Shown: positions 37,301-49,900 of the stretch, one piece after another
How positions within the stretch are numbered: position 1 is the first letter of the stretch
Layout: each line of letters begins with the position of its first letter
Source of the DNA: Apostichopus japonicus
Taxonomy: Eukaryota > Echinodermata > Holothuroidea > Aspidochirotida > Stichopodidae
Reading direction: 5' to 3'
DNA: 64,000 nucleotides
Assembly: GCF_037975245.1 (NCBI RefSeq)
Contig: NC_092567.1
Location: 25,350,876-25,414,875, forward strand
Translations under genes and position numbers: made by a program
Notes under the pieces: model-generated
What the model saw: the letters and a program-made list of their open reading frames with translations, nothing else
Told to the model about the DNA's origin: nothing
Databases searched by the model: none

Positions 37301-38735
37301 GGTAGGTGTTGGTAGATCCTGAAATTACCACCAAAAAAACACCCATTGGTACAAAGTAAGGAACATCCATGTGCAATGCATATTCAGTTGTTCCATTGGG
37401 TACCTTGTTTTGATTAAAGTTACATTTCCATCTTTCAGAAGTGCGGAGGAAAGGGGGTTAGTTGGATTGGGGGGGGGGTGTGGTAGGTTCCCATAACTAC
37501 ATCCATCCCTGCCAGGCATATTCAATATACTGCTAATAACAGCATCGCAGCTATAAACGTTTTTTTTTTCATTTACAGACTTTCTGGTGATTGGGATATC
37601 AACAGTGAGACGTCAGAATGCCATGTACTTAGAACAGACTCTCTCGTCAATATTGGAACACACATCTCAAACTGATCGTTCCACAACTCGAGTGGTTATC
37701 CTTCTCGCTGATCTAACAGAAACAGATCGTGCAATTGTTAAAGGAAGGCTGTCCTCTAAATTTAGTGATCATTTTGCAAGTGGGTTTTTTGAAGCAATTT
37801 CTGCTCCATTGTTATTTTATCCTCCCATGGAGGAACTGCCACAGAACTTTGGTGATAGCAATGACAGAGTAAAGTGGCGAGCTAAACAAGTCGTCGATTA
37901 TTCTTTCCTTTTCACTTACTGCCACGGCCTTTCAAAGTATTATCTACAACTTGAAGATGATGTCATCTCAACTCCAAATTTTATTTTTGCTATCAAAGAG
38001 TTTATCGAATTACACGATGACAGAGAGTGGACAAGTTTACAATTTTCTCCTCTAGGTTTTGGGAAGTTGTATCGATCCTCGGATCTTCTACGTCTCGCTC
38101 AGTTTTCTCTGATGTTCTACGATCAACAACCTATTGATTATCTCTATAAATTCTTCAATAACCTGCAAGCTCAACAGGAAGAATTCCTGAGGTCGCCCTC
38201 AATATTTCAACACATCGGCGTACATTCCTCCCTACGACACAAGGAACAACGAGTGGTCGACATGTTCTTTGAAGAAGATGTACAAAAGTATACTGATTGT
38301 GACAATCCCTCGGCATCACTTCTAACAAACATGGAGAGGTTCAGCATGTACGTGCCCAAGCTGCCATACACCTCGGACCCTGGCTACTTTTGGGCCAAAT
38401 CTCCAACTTTCGGTCAATGGTTTATGATCGATTTTGATGAACCTCAATTCCTAAGTCGGATTGTGATTGAGACAGGCAGTGACTCTCATCCTCAGGACCT
38501 TCTGCAACATGGGGACGTGGAGGTGGGAGGTTTGACCCTCCCTGGGGGGAGGGGATCCTCTGAGTGTAAGGATTTTCAGACAGTCGGTAAATTTGATAAT
38601 GGTATTGCAGATATATCGGACTTAATGGATATCAAACAATATCAGATTAAATGTGTGGTTGCTAGGGTGACAGATGACCAGGTGCAATGGCTTCTTATTC
38701 GAGAAATAGCAATTTGGACACAACATCAAGAATAA
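34372..38735 (+). CDS. GT54 N-acetylglucosaminyltransferase, MGAT4 family (4 exons)
   Basis: Predicted Golgi enzyme adding beta-1,4-linked GlcNAc to the alpha-1,3-mannose arm of N-glycans (GnT-IV, GT54). Exons are 34372-34465, 35044-35165, 36278-36356 and 37579-38735, with GT-AG junctions and a 483-residue product, in the family's size range. It is a type II membrane protein: MKIYRANQ in the cytosol, a membrane segment at about 9-30, then a polar, charged stem. The catalytic domain starts at about residue 99 with DFLVIGISTVRRQNAMYLEQ. It includes VKWRAKQVVDYSFLF and LQLEDDV (EDD at 224-226, the presumed metal/donor site), then GFGKLYRSSDLLRLAQFSLMFY and SIFQHIGVHSSL. The C-terminal 110 residues (YFWAKSPTFGQWFMIDF) resemble the lectin-like domain of MGAT4 proteins. 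Which paralogue (A, B or C) is closest cannot be told by eye. Introns 2 and 3 each hold a TTAA-target transposon. Confidence 0.92.
35401..35779 (+). mobile_element. TTAA-target short transposon, copy 2
   Basis: A 371-bp copy (35405-35775) in intron 2 of the MGAT4-family gene, with TTAA on both sides. It starts AGGCATTGAAGACTCGCCCC and ends GCGAGTCTTCACACCCT. It is the longest member here and shares its full interior with copies 1, 4 and 5. Confidence 0.92.
36525..36681 (+). mobile_element. TTAA-target short transposon, copy 3 (internally deleted)
   Basis: Only 149 bp (36529-36677), between TTAA copies in intron 3 of the MGAT4-family gene. The left end joins directly from 'gactcgccccat' to the distal 'accgacggtagcaagctg', so about 220 bp of the interior are missing. 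Both ends are kept. Confidence 0.9.
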
Positions 38736-41726
38736 ATTATTTTGCAAGTAAAAATAACATTGAAAAATGAGTCATACATTCCCCGATGGAATCTAAATAG
38801 GGTTACCATTTGTATTGATAATTTGAGAAAGTCCCACTTTTGCAAACGAAATATATCGTCCCGTCTGAAAACTAAATTGTCCTGATTTTCTAGAGATTTC
38901 TTCACTCATCTTTATGCAAACTAAAAAGAGGCTGCAAGAATTACAGCATACAGAATTGGGGCAAGTTAAGTTGTTCACTAAACTATACTAATTAACCATC
39001 GTTTGCCTTGTAAATTGTGAACTTTGTTTTAAATTTTGTGCTGCATGTGACTAAAGTTGTTAAGTGTTAATATGCCATCATTTGGTATGTTGTCCTCTTA
39101 AAGTTCTTCACACCCCCCCCCCCCAAGTAGCACCCCTCCTCTTGGATGCAGTGCCCCACTTTTCAATCAAAGCAATATGGTAACCCTATGCCATTGCATA
39201 GAAAAACAGTCGAGTGGAACAATGTGGCCAAATGTCTTTGAGACAAACCAATTCCTGATGCCTTAATTTATAAAGTACAATATTTTTCAAATTTTAGGTA
39301 GAAAAGGGAACTACTTTATTCTGCCTTTTATACATACTGCAATAACTTGTCTACTTCAGAAATATTTGAGATACTGGGTATAAAAAATCAAAACTGTGTG
39401 GGCGTTTTAGTTTACTTTATTTATAATTTTAGAACATGTGCATCTCTTATTCATTTATGTATCCTTATTAATGTATTCACATTTTCTTAACTCTTGATGT
39501 TGGAAATAGTTGCAGTTTTAAGATCAAAGTGAATGTTTACTGTGAGTAATCACTCTTTCATAACATTCCAGTTGACCCACCTCTGACACCAAGTCCGAAT
39601 GGGTTTTATCTTTATTATAACTGAGTTTACCTTTCTTCTCTATATGATGTAGATCAAGTCATTTAGAAGTGAACATTTACCTATGGAAAGCCAACAGGGA
39701 CATTAATTTGACACATAACTCTAACGTGAGATTATTGTCCATTCTTGGATTTCCATATCTTTCTCGGTTTGTAATGGATTCATCAAACCTGTATGAAGGA
39801 TAAGCAAGTTCTCTTGGAATGGGATGTTCTGAGAGGTTTCGTTTTGCAGGGTTTGTGTTACCATATTGTCAGCTATGTGCCTTGCTATATTGTTAGCTGC
39901 TGTAGATGAGAAAACAGACCCTGGCTTTTACATTTATGCAAATTTTTGGACATTTGATAACGGTACCCAAATAACAAAAATGTAATTATTAAAATATGCA
40001 TTCCATATGACCTCAGTCACCTAAATTGGTTTCTTGGGTGAATCTAAAACAATTCAAAACACTCAAAATATCTAGTGCTTAAAATCTATATGTAGATTAA
40101 TCTTTTCTGGATAAGTTAGTGATTTTGTTGATAATGTTCGTTTAGTACCATCTTGGCCCTAATTTCTTTTCATTCATCCATATTTTATATTGAAGCAATT
40201 TCTTTTCTCAAAGCAAGGTTTTAAATTAATGCCTTCCAAAATGTGTATTCTGTCCATTATGTACATATAGGCAATTATTGCAGGTGGGTCTTCATATACC
40301 ATTGAACTCTTTCATTCAAGTAGTATTTGAGGCTTCTAACTTAATTTGACTTGACTTGACTTAACTTATTGTATTTCATTTATGTATTCTTTATACATGA
40401 AAATTATTTTTCTTACCTTTTTACTGCCGATCTGTTCCTTTAAATTTTGTTCTGTCTTTGTCCTAAAATTTTGGTTAACTTGCTCAGAGTTTCAAATGTA
40501 CTCATCAAAAGATTTCAAGTTGTGAAATAATTCCCAGCTATTTATAGGGTAAAACGATATCTTAGAAGAAGAGTCCAGATCAAAATTTATTTTCGATATG
40601 TTAAAGAGGAACATATTCTTAGCATTCTGGTGAAATATGTATTCACTAGAATGCTTAGATTATGTTCCACTGTAACATATCAAATGGTGTATATGATAGA
40701 AAAGCATGTGAGTGCTAATATAGTAATGTTTCCAAAGCTATTCATGTTTTCAAGGTATTCAGCTGTAAATTATGATATAAATGTCTTGAATGCTCCTTTA
40801 AATGTAAATTACAATATTTTCTCAAACACTGTTAGTTTATAGATGTTTTTTTATTAGATTTTGGGCATTGCTGGAAAAGTATTAATATTGGCAATTTCTG
40901 TGGAAACTCTAATTATCTAAATGCAAAAAGCTGCATCAACACTGCTTTCTACTTCAGCAAGTTATAAATATGTTAATGTTAATACATTATCTTATAATTC
41001 TGACAACTCACCAAGGTATGTTCTTTTGAAAACACAGTTTTGATGATATTTTATTTGTTTTGTTTTTGAGAGAGGAACATATTCTAAGCATCCTGGTGGA
41101 ATTTGTATCCTATTCCTACATTACGTTTATGAGATAATTGATGGTTGAAATTGTCAGTATTTGCATCATATGTGAACTTGAAGCAAACATGCAGGTGTTT
41201 TGTTGTAGCTGCACACTGAAAGCAAAATTGTTTAGTTCTACTAAAGTTTTCCCTTTACTCTTTGACCTTGAATCGGATAAGGTTAATTACAACTTTATGT
41301 TGTGAAGTTACCAATGACAGCATTGCATTCTTACTGAGATGCTTCCAATTTGGATGTAGAAGTTACAAATAAATTTTTAAGAAAACACATAAAATATGTT
41401 AGTGTACATCTATGACAACACACCTATTTGTTTCAAAATCACGTATGCTGTAAAACGTGTCAAATTTCAATAGGATGGGTAGAATATGTCCCTCTTGCAT
41501 CTATTTACGTTTTCACGTGGACTATCCCTTTAAATTCACATACACAACAGAGGACCCTTGAATGACAATCAATACTTTTTGTCCTTGACAAATTTGCAAT
41601 GTCATATTATGCTATAAAAGTCTTGTGTTTCCCTCTTCAATTTTTGGGGCACTGACTTATTGGCCAGTGGTCTCGTGTTAGACTTAGTATAGTGCAGCCA
41701 TTTTAATTGATAGGCCTTAGATATTT

Positions 41727-42031
41727 AAATGGACATTTCTCAAACTTTAGAAGTGGTATAGAAATACAGACTGGCGTTATGTAGTGATGATTTTTAACGG
41801 TGTACAGCACCTTTAATTTTGTGCATAAAACTGGGGTGCATGAACCACCAGGGGATGCGTGAATCCATCCCAGGGGACATTCAAATGGACATTTCTCAAA
41901 CTTTAGAAGTGGTATAGAAATACAGACTGGCGTTATGTAGTGATGATTTTTAACGGTGTACAGCACCTTTAATTTTGTGCATAAAACTGGGGTGCATGAA
42001 CCACCAGGGGATGCGTGAATCCATCCCAGGG
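41727..42031. repeat. 156-bp tandem duplication
   Basis: Two nearly identical head-to-tail units start at 41727 and 41883 with 'aaatggacatttctcaaact' and end 'gtgaatccatcccagggg'. The near identity means it is recent. The long minus-strand open frame across it only reflects the duplication. Confidence 0.9.
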
Positions 42032-42599
42032 GGTTCGTGAGACGTTTATGCAAGTCAAAAAATAGAGTACTTTGTGTTGAACTAAAATCTGATATATCAT
42101 ATAATTTAGTAATGTACAAAAATCGTACCTATCGACACACTCTACAATATAACACTATGAACTTGATCTTTTACGAAGCACTGTTATACGTATTATACTA
42201 TAATAATGACTCAGATCGTGTATCGAAAAGTTTGGGGTTCGTGGACAACTCTGACATCCACAGGGAGTTCGTGAGGGATAAAGTTAGGGAAACCCTGCCT
42301 TAAGGTCTACTGTCGTTTGCATGCTAATCTAAACGTAATTCAAGTTACTTCGTGATTTAAGTTGTTTGGTTCCCTCTAATATGAACTGTATTTTCATGTA
42401 TGGATTATATATTTTTGTGTATGAAGATAGAAAAATACAGCCAATGTATTGTTTCTAAAAATAGGAACAGTGTTCATAGTTGTTGTTGTTTGTTTACTTC
42501 CGATGAAACCTGTAAGTCAGGCTTTATAACTGTTTACATATCGCTCTAACTATATATAATATAAGTGAGTTATATCAGACTCATGTAACGTAGTAAATA

Positions 42600-42627
42600 T
42601 GACGTCATCAGTATAAATATGACGTCA
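42600..42627. promoter_or_regulatory. Two perfect CRE sites in a direct repeat
   Basis: The palindrome TGACGTCA, the ATF/CREB binding site, occurs at 42600-42607 and 42620-42627 inside a 20-bp tandem repeat 'taaatatgacgtcatcag'. It lies 1.35 kb upstream of the PEX16 start. Binding is inferred only. Confidence 0.4.
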
Positions 42628-43973
42628 TCAGTAAGAAGCATAGACTGAATTGCTACTGCTCATTTGTGTATATAGCAAACAATCCATCACTCTGGAGAAA
42701 ATTACAATTTGTCAATTTCCTTCATGTTTGAAGACAATATTCTGGAAGTTTTTCCCATTTTATGTAATGAGGATCGAGGGGGAAAGTTGCATATATTTCG
42801 ATCAGATAAGATATCAAACTGGCGGCGCTTGAGACTTAAAACCCGCGGCGCATCAGTGTGTGGCGCCTCGAAACCTTTCGCACCATTTTTGACCAAGCAT
42901 GAGTAGGCCTCGGCGCAATGGCTGTTCAATCTGTCATGCTCCGCCGACCTGGTCAAGGGAATCCCACTGTTTTGTATAACTTCTAAACTGTAGTTTAATA
43001 TTTTAATGTATAGTGTTAGGTACTTGAAATATATTTTAGTTCCCGGAAGTTGTTCTAGTTTTCATTCCGTTCGCATTGCTCTGTTAAAGTTTACTGAGAA
43101 GCCACGATTCGCCCGACAGAAGAGCGATAGCAATTCCCATGGCAAATTTCTATTGTTTTAGTTTTAATAACTGGTTCGTGCAAAAGAAAATATTGCTTAA
43201 CATTTGTCTCAAGTATCACAGCCATAGGAAAATATCTGAAGATGATATAGATCCCGAGAGGCTATCACCAACTTTTTATTGACTAAAGGTAACTTTACAT
43301 TTTATTATTGACTGTCCATATTCTTACGATAGGGCCGCTTCCGTAGCTTATTTTCACCTCCTCTTACTATAAATTATAATTCATTTATTACATATATCCA
43401 GGTGTTACTGAATTGAGCAGTGAATCAATCGGCTCCCTTTATTGTTGTGAACCTCCCGCTGTGATATGACACACCGTCATAACAGATACGGTACCAAAAT
43501 AGATCGAATATAAAGCTGTTCGTATCCTGCAAACGGTATATATAAAAGTAAAAGTTTCTTGTTTACTCTCCCTTTAACTCAACGTCCACTGATGTCAACA
43601 TAACATTGCACCCCCCTCCCCCTTCCCCTTCTCTGCCCCGAGGACACCTGACATATGGTTAATGGCACAACGATGTGGGAGAGGTTTGTGGGAGAGGATG
43701 GGCACTGGAGTGGTGGTGGAATGGGGAGGCGAAAGAGACCAACGAAACGTATGAAAAATCAATGACACATGTATGTTAAACGTTGAGGTCAACAATGTGT
43801 ATGTTCGGCGCCCAGAACTGACCTTTGCGCCTCGATGTTTACACATGTGACCTCGTGGAACCAGTTCTGCGATATATAATTACCATACACTACTTTCATA
43901 CCACTTGACGCAATTCAACTAGCCACGGTTTTTATGTATAATTTCACTTCGAACTGCTAGGATCGTCTCGAAA

Positions 43974-46900
43974 ATGGAGGATTCCAACGACAGTGTTATT
44001 TCTAAGTGGTACAATAGTTTGCATGCTAAGTATAGGCACCAATGGAAGTCATACGAAACTTGGGTGACAGAAAACCCTGAATCGGTTGCTCGAGTCGAAG
44101 GGATTTTCCGTTCGCTTGCTTATGTATCGTACATGTTCACAGGTAGAGTACTATCCAACTTACCTTCTACTCTAGCAGTACTAGGGCCTACTATGAGTAT
44201 TACTATTAGTGCTAAGTTTATAGCCTAACTCTATGCCACCTACTACAGTATTCCTTTCATCTTACTATTAAATTATTAATACAAGTACAACTGAGACCCA
44301 TTGCATTTATCTGTATCATACGTTTGGATTTTGAGTAGCTTCCAAGGATTGTGCAGTAGGGATACATATTATGAATCATGTAAATGGTGGTGCTGGCTTG
44401 TTAATGTTCTTGCATTGCAGCCTGTTACTAGTACGGTACTGTAGTGTCAGTCCTGGTGCCCAATCCCAATGTGGTGTGATAGGTATTGTGCCACAATTTG
44501 GGAGTTATTCAAAACAATATAAAGTATGGCCCTCTTGAAAGTGTACTTCAGAATTTAGCATGTTTCTCAAAGTGTTTTTTCGCTAGTTACATGATATCAA
44601 GAGATCGTGTAATGTGACAACAACCAATACATCAATATTTGTAAATTTTGTGTGTGAGGTCACTGAGATCGGCTCAAGTGTCATTTCTTTGTGCCCAATA
44701 TAAATGTACAAGCAAAAGGACCATGGGAATTTCACATGTATGGATTCCAATCAATAATGTAGACTGCCATAACACACACCAACATTGCCAGCTAGTATTA
44801 AAGAGAAAATCTTGAACTGAGTTCTCAACTGCTACATGTTTTATGAAAATATGACAAATTTCAATCCAGGTAAGATTGCAGAAATCAGAAAGGAAATTTA
44901 CTATTTTTATTTAAGGAAAAAAATTATCAACATGCATTGTCATCATTCTGATTCACCCTAACAGAATTATTTTAAAATGAGTAGGCTATAGAACATTGCT
45001 ACTAGAAAATTATTAGAAGGTATCAATTAATTAAAGCATTTTCTTTCCATTTGTCATGAATTTGTTGATTTTTGTTTTCTTTTGTTCCGTAGGGCAAGAG
45101 ATAACACAGCAAGTTCTTCCTGAATTAGGTATGTTAAATGTGTCGATCTTATTCTTCCAAGGATGGGCGCACTTGAATGTTTTCATGGATGCTGACTGCA
45201 AATTTGAATTCACAAAATATATATATATTGAACTGTAGAGAAAAAAGTTTGTAAGGTCTTGAAAAGATCCCAGGGTTTATCAGAACATAGGAAAGACAAT
45301 TTGAAATGTAAGCTAGATCTGCTTTAAGCTATGGTCATGATTAAATGTTTTGCTAATAAATGTATTGGATAATAATTGCTTTTCTACCAATATTCACTTG
45401 CACAATTTTAATCTCTTTTTTAAGCTCATAAAGAATTTCTTTCAGTAAAGTTTCCTAACAAAGAAGCTAGATAATCAAAGAACCATTAGGTACTGTGTAA
45501 CAGTTTCACATGTTTATTGCATTATTACATTGGATTATCATATTATTTTTTGGTTTATTGCATATAATTTGTATGTTTATTGCATAGAAGTAAAAGCAGT
45601 TCTATATTATGTTCAATGACAAGTGTGCAAAATTTGTAACTTTCATGTTTAATTTGCCTGTTTTGGATCCCAGGAGTACTGCAATTGCATTACTCCAAAA
45701 CAGTCATTGCTCATTAAGCTTATTAAGACAAGTGTGACCTTATTTCAAGTATCAATTAAAGTGTTTCCTTTTTTCCGTATCTTACATTCTTCTGTATCTT
45801 ACAGTCTATGCATTGTCAAATCTGTATGTGTTCTTCAACGACAATATCCTTAGGAAGGCTCTTCATCTCTGTCGACAAATGGTAAGTTTTCATGATTTTA
45901 AGATTGCATTCATAAACATTTCTATTTGAAGAAAAATGATTAAACAGAGGACATGAAGTGGCCCATAAAAATGAAATTGAATTAATTAATATTTATCTAT
46001 TTCAATTGTGCTTCAACTATTGTCAAGTTTCAAATTTACCTTAAACTGTTTCTTTTAATTTTCTTTCTTGATGCAGACCCTCACAGAAGAAAGATTAATT
46101 AAATTGTTAACAGTTATAGAACACATTGAAGTATTCCTAGAACTAGCTGGAACTCGTCTGGCGGGACGGACCGGAAGATGGATTATCATAGCATCAGTTC
46201 ATATCCTGAGGTGTGTGTGTTGTAATATTAATGAACAAGATTGCTTTAAGTTCAGCTATTACTGTCATTAACATGCAGACAGTACATTGAGGAAAGATAA
46301 TCAAAAACAGCAATGTAAAGTTTGAAGGTCTTCAGTATCACTCATTAAAGGGTGTGAAGACTTGCGCCCAAAGAAACGTCTGATGTCGGTAATCTGACCT
46401 AGTTTCGAATGAGGTGTAACAGAAGTGTTAGACACCATCGATCCCAGAAAGTACACACACAGCTTGCTACCGTCGGTAATTAGACACTAGTGTACAGTCA
46501 ATACATGCAGCTATGGTCAATACCCACAACACAGTGTACAAACGATATAGCGATGGACATCTCAGGTCCAGCTAAAGATAACAATGTATCATGTTTCATT
46601 ACTGTCTGCATTTTGTAGCGACAAGCAGAAAACTTCACTCGCAAGCAACGGAAAGTTAGCTTTTTCATAGCGCGGCACACGGTTTGGGTCGAGTCTTCAA
46701 TGCCTTTAATGAACAAGATTGCTTTAAGTTCAGCTATTACTGTCATTAACATGCAGACAGTACGGGAGTAAAGATAATCAAACAGCAATGTAAAGTTAGA
46801 AGAAGGTCTTCAGTATCACCCATAAATATTACAATGTTTAAATCATTCTAAAAAGTTTTAAAAACTAGTTTCTTAGTGGTTCTTAGGCTCAAATTATTTT

Positions 46901-49900
46901 CCATTCTTTACAGAATGTTCATATTTTGACAAAGAAAAGAATGGTATTCTCAGTGAGGGAAGATGAATGAGGATTGCAACAAATTGCTAGTTGAAGTTTG
47001 AGTATGATCGACAGTTATTTGATTTTGGATTATTCATGCATATTGATATTGATGCAAAAATCATAATTGATGCATAATATTGCATATTTGTGCTTCTTTG
47101 TGGCTACACCCATTAACTGGGCCTAATTAGCAAGTTCTTGTATGTACCCCCAAACGTTTAAAAAGAATGTTATGTTCCTGCATTTGCCAACCTTTAAAAC
47201 TTGAAGGCCAAATTTCCTGTTATGACCATGGTTGACTAAGTAGTTGAGAATGTTTTCAAATACATTATTTGTCCTTTACAGGTCAATTATGGAGACTTCA
47301 GAATCTAAGGAAAATGCAGCTTAAAATGATGTGGTATTGCTTTAATTTCATTTCATTACAGAGTTATACTGAGATTGGTACTTCTTTTCAAGTACAGTTC
47401 TGGAATCCAACCCGTTCCTCCACTCACTACTTTAAAGCGGGATCCCAAATCACTGCAACAGAGTCATCTTAATGAGCCACAGTCCTCATCGTATAGTGAG
47501 GAAGGTGCAAACGCCACATTCACAGGTCAAAGGTCAGGGAGAGTTATTCGTACTCTAGACGCAGCACCAGACATCAATCACAGGTCGTGGAGGTTACCGG
47601 ACAGCAACCCGGTCCCTAGAACTCCAGAGCATCTGGAGAGAACAGAGTTGACTGGTCTTCCATTGCTTGGTGAAATACTACACATTTCAAGACCTGTTGT
47701 CCATTGTATCCTTGTATTACAGGTGGATGGGGGGGGGGGGGGTGGGGAGTACTGTAGGTGTGAAGGGATTTGCAAATGGGAGGTTGGGGATAAGAGAGGT
47801 ATGAGCAATAGGTGGGAGGGCAAGGTGTGATGGACAGGCTTCATGGATGACAGTGAGGTACAATGCATGGTAGGGATTTGGGTGAGGGGTGTGGGATAAT
47901 GACAGTCATATATAGTGGATGGGTGATGGAAAGGGTGTAAGGGTTGGTCATGATATAGAACTGATGCAGGGATAGAAACTATTTTCTCCCTGTTCTTCTA
48001 GTGTTCATGTATGCCATCATTCAAGTGACCCCATTACACCTTAAAAACCTTTAAGTGATCACCAAAAATTATCCATGATTTACAGTAATATATATTTATC
48101 CATATTTTACAGTAAATTATCCCTGATTTACAATACTAAAATTACACATTAAATAAAAAAAAAGTAGTTCAACATTTCTCAGGTACTGTGTGATACATTA
48201 TTATGACATCATTGACTGTAACATAATTGTTATTTATATCACAAGGATGTAATTATGAACTCTGAAGGCTCACAAACAGCAGTAATGGTAATGAAACTGG
48301 TGAAAGTACAAATAATGACTGCAAACACATGTGGGAAATTAGGAGGGGGGAGGGGGAGAGGGGGCAGATAAATGCAATTAATGTTGCATGGCCTTATGTG
48401 GTTCTGTAGATGACTGTTAGTTGCATATGCAGGCTAAATTGTGGGCAGGTCTGAGACCTGAGTGGTTGAAAGTAGTAACAAAATTGTCTTTTTCATTCAT
48501 ACATATCAGTGTTCTTTTCCTGAGAATATTATTTATCAGTAACGTGCCTTCTTCAATGGGGTGAAAAATCCTGGAAGCCATGGCTAGCTGCTTTAACTGT
48601 CGATCTTGCCAAGTAAGTTTAAGTAAAATCTCTTTATTATTTAAGCAGATTAAACATGTTTATTTTAAGACAGGTCTTGTTAAGCTCCGAAGGATATGTA
48701 TGTATGTATAAGTAGCAATCTCTGCATTGTACTGAAATGCCACTTAAATTGCTGAATATGTAGTAAAAAAAGTCACTAAAATCTAACTTTTGGAACGTTT
48801 ATTTTGGTGTTTTCTTTTCTCTCCCAAATTGTTAATGATGACTATTGAGGTATTACCAAACATTAACCTACACAAGGTGTCTTCAGAGATGATTGGTTTG
48901 TTTACAATACGTAGTCTGCTATCTTTCTTTCTTTATCATTTTCAGTTTGATCCTGCTTTCAAAATCAGACCAAATAAATATCGTCGAAGAGAAAGAAATT
49001 AGCAGACGTAGGCTTCTTCTTCTCCTCTATCTTTTGAGGTCACCGTGTTTTGATAATTATTCCAAGTAAGTGAAACTAATGGTGTCTTGACTGTTATTAT
49101 GATTCTTATGGAATGGGCAATATGGCTCTCGAGTCCATGACTGCTGACCTGAGCAGCAGAGCCAGGTTGGCATGAGGCTACACATTTCACTTAATATTTG
49201 CTTTTTTAAATAGCCCTTTATACAAGCGATAGGTCTCAAAGCGCTTTACAGACGTTATATTACCCCTGGTCAATGATAACCTGTCCCAGAGACAATCCCT
49301 CCAGTCGGCAGCAGTTATATACTGCGCCCAATGACAAGTTACCTCACAGGTACCCATGTAAACCCTGGGTGGAGAGAGGCAAGTGGGATAGAGCATCTTA
49401 CCCAAGGACACAATGTAATGAACTATAGGCAGGAATCGAACCAGCAATCCTTGGATCACGAGTCTGACGCATTAGCTAATTGGCCACCACTTCAATAAAT
49501 ATAAAACGTCAGGTTAATATGGTGGCTTGAAAGAGTGTAGAGGAACATTCAGGAAAGATATGAAATGGTAGTCCTTGCCTCTCCCTCCCCCCCCCCCCTC
49601 GTCCCTCCTCCCAAGGTTGCTGCATTGACAGAAAGAATAACACTAAGACACTAATATGGTGGCTTGATTGAATGAAGAGCAATATGTAGGAAAGATATGG
49701 AAAGGTAGACCTCCCCCTACACCCTCCCCTTGTCCCAAAGTTACTGCGTTAACAGAAACAATTACAATATGTAGTCTAATATGGTGGTCTGATTGAGTGA
49801 AGAGCAATATTTAGAAAAGATATGAAATGGTAGTCCTTGTTCCCCCTTACCCCCTGCCCCCCTCCAAAGGTTGCTGCATTGACAGAAAGAAATACACTAA

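Larger units (their letters stand above)
38736..43973. other. 3' region of MGAT4-family gene and intergenic DNA
   Basis: AT-rich and without exons. The first part is probably the 3' untranslated region. A poly-C tract is at 39111-39124. Two related stretches ('gaggaacatattct.agcat.ctgg') occur at about 40610 and 41075. A 156-bp tandem duplication lies at 41727-42031. Poly-C/T and G-rich stretches at 43610-43740 precede PEX16. Confidence 0.5.

Noticed and set aside
41703-42119. 138-aa open frame with a 52-residue internal repeat
   Set aside because: The repeat is the 156-bp tandem DNA duplication, whose length is a multiple of three by chance; no domain or splice sites.
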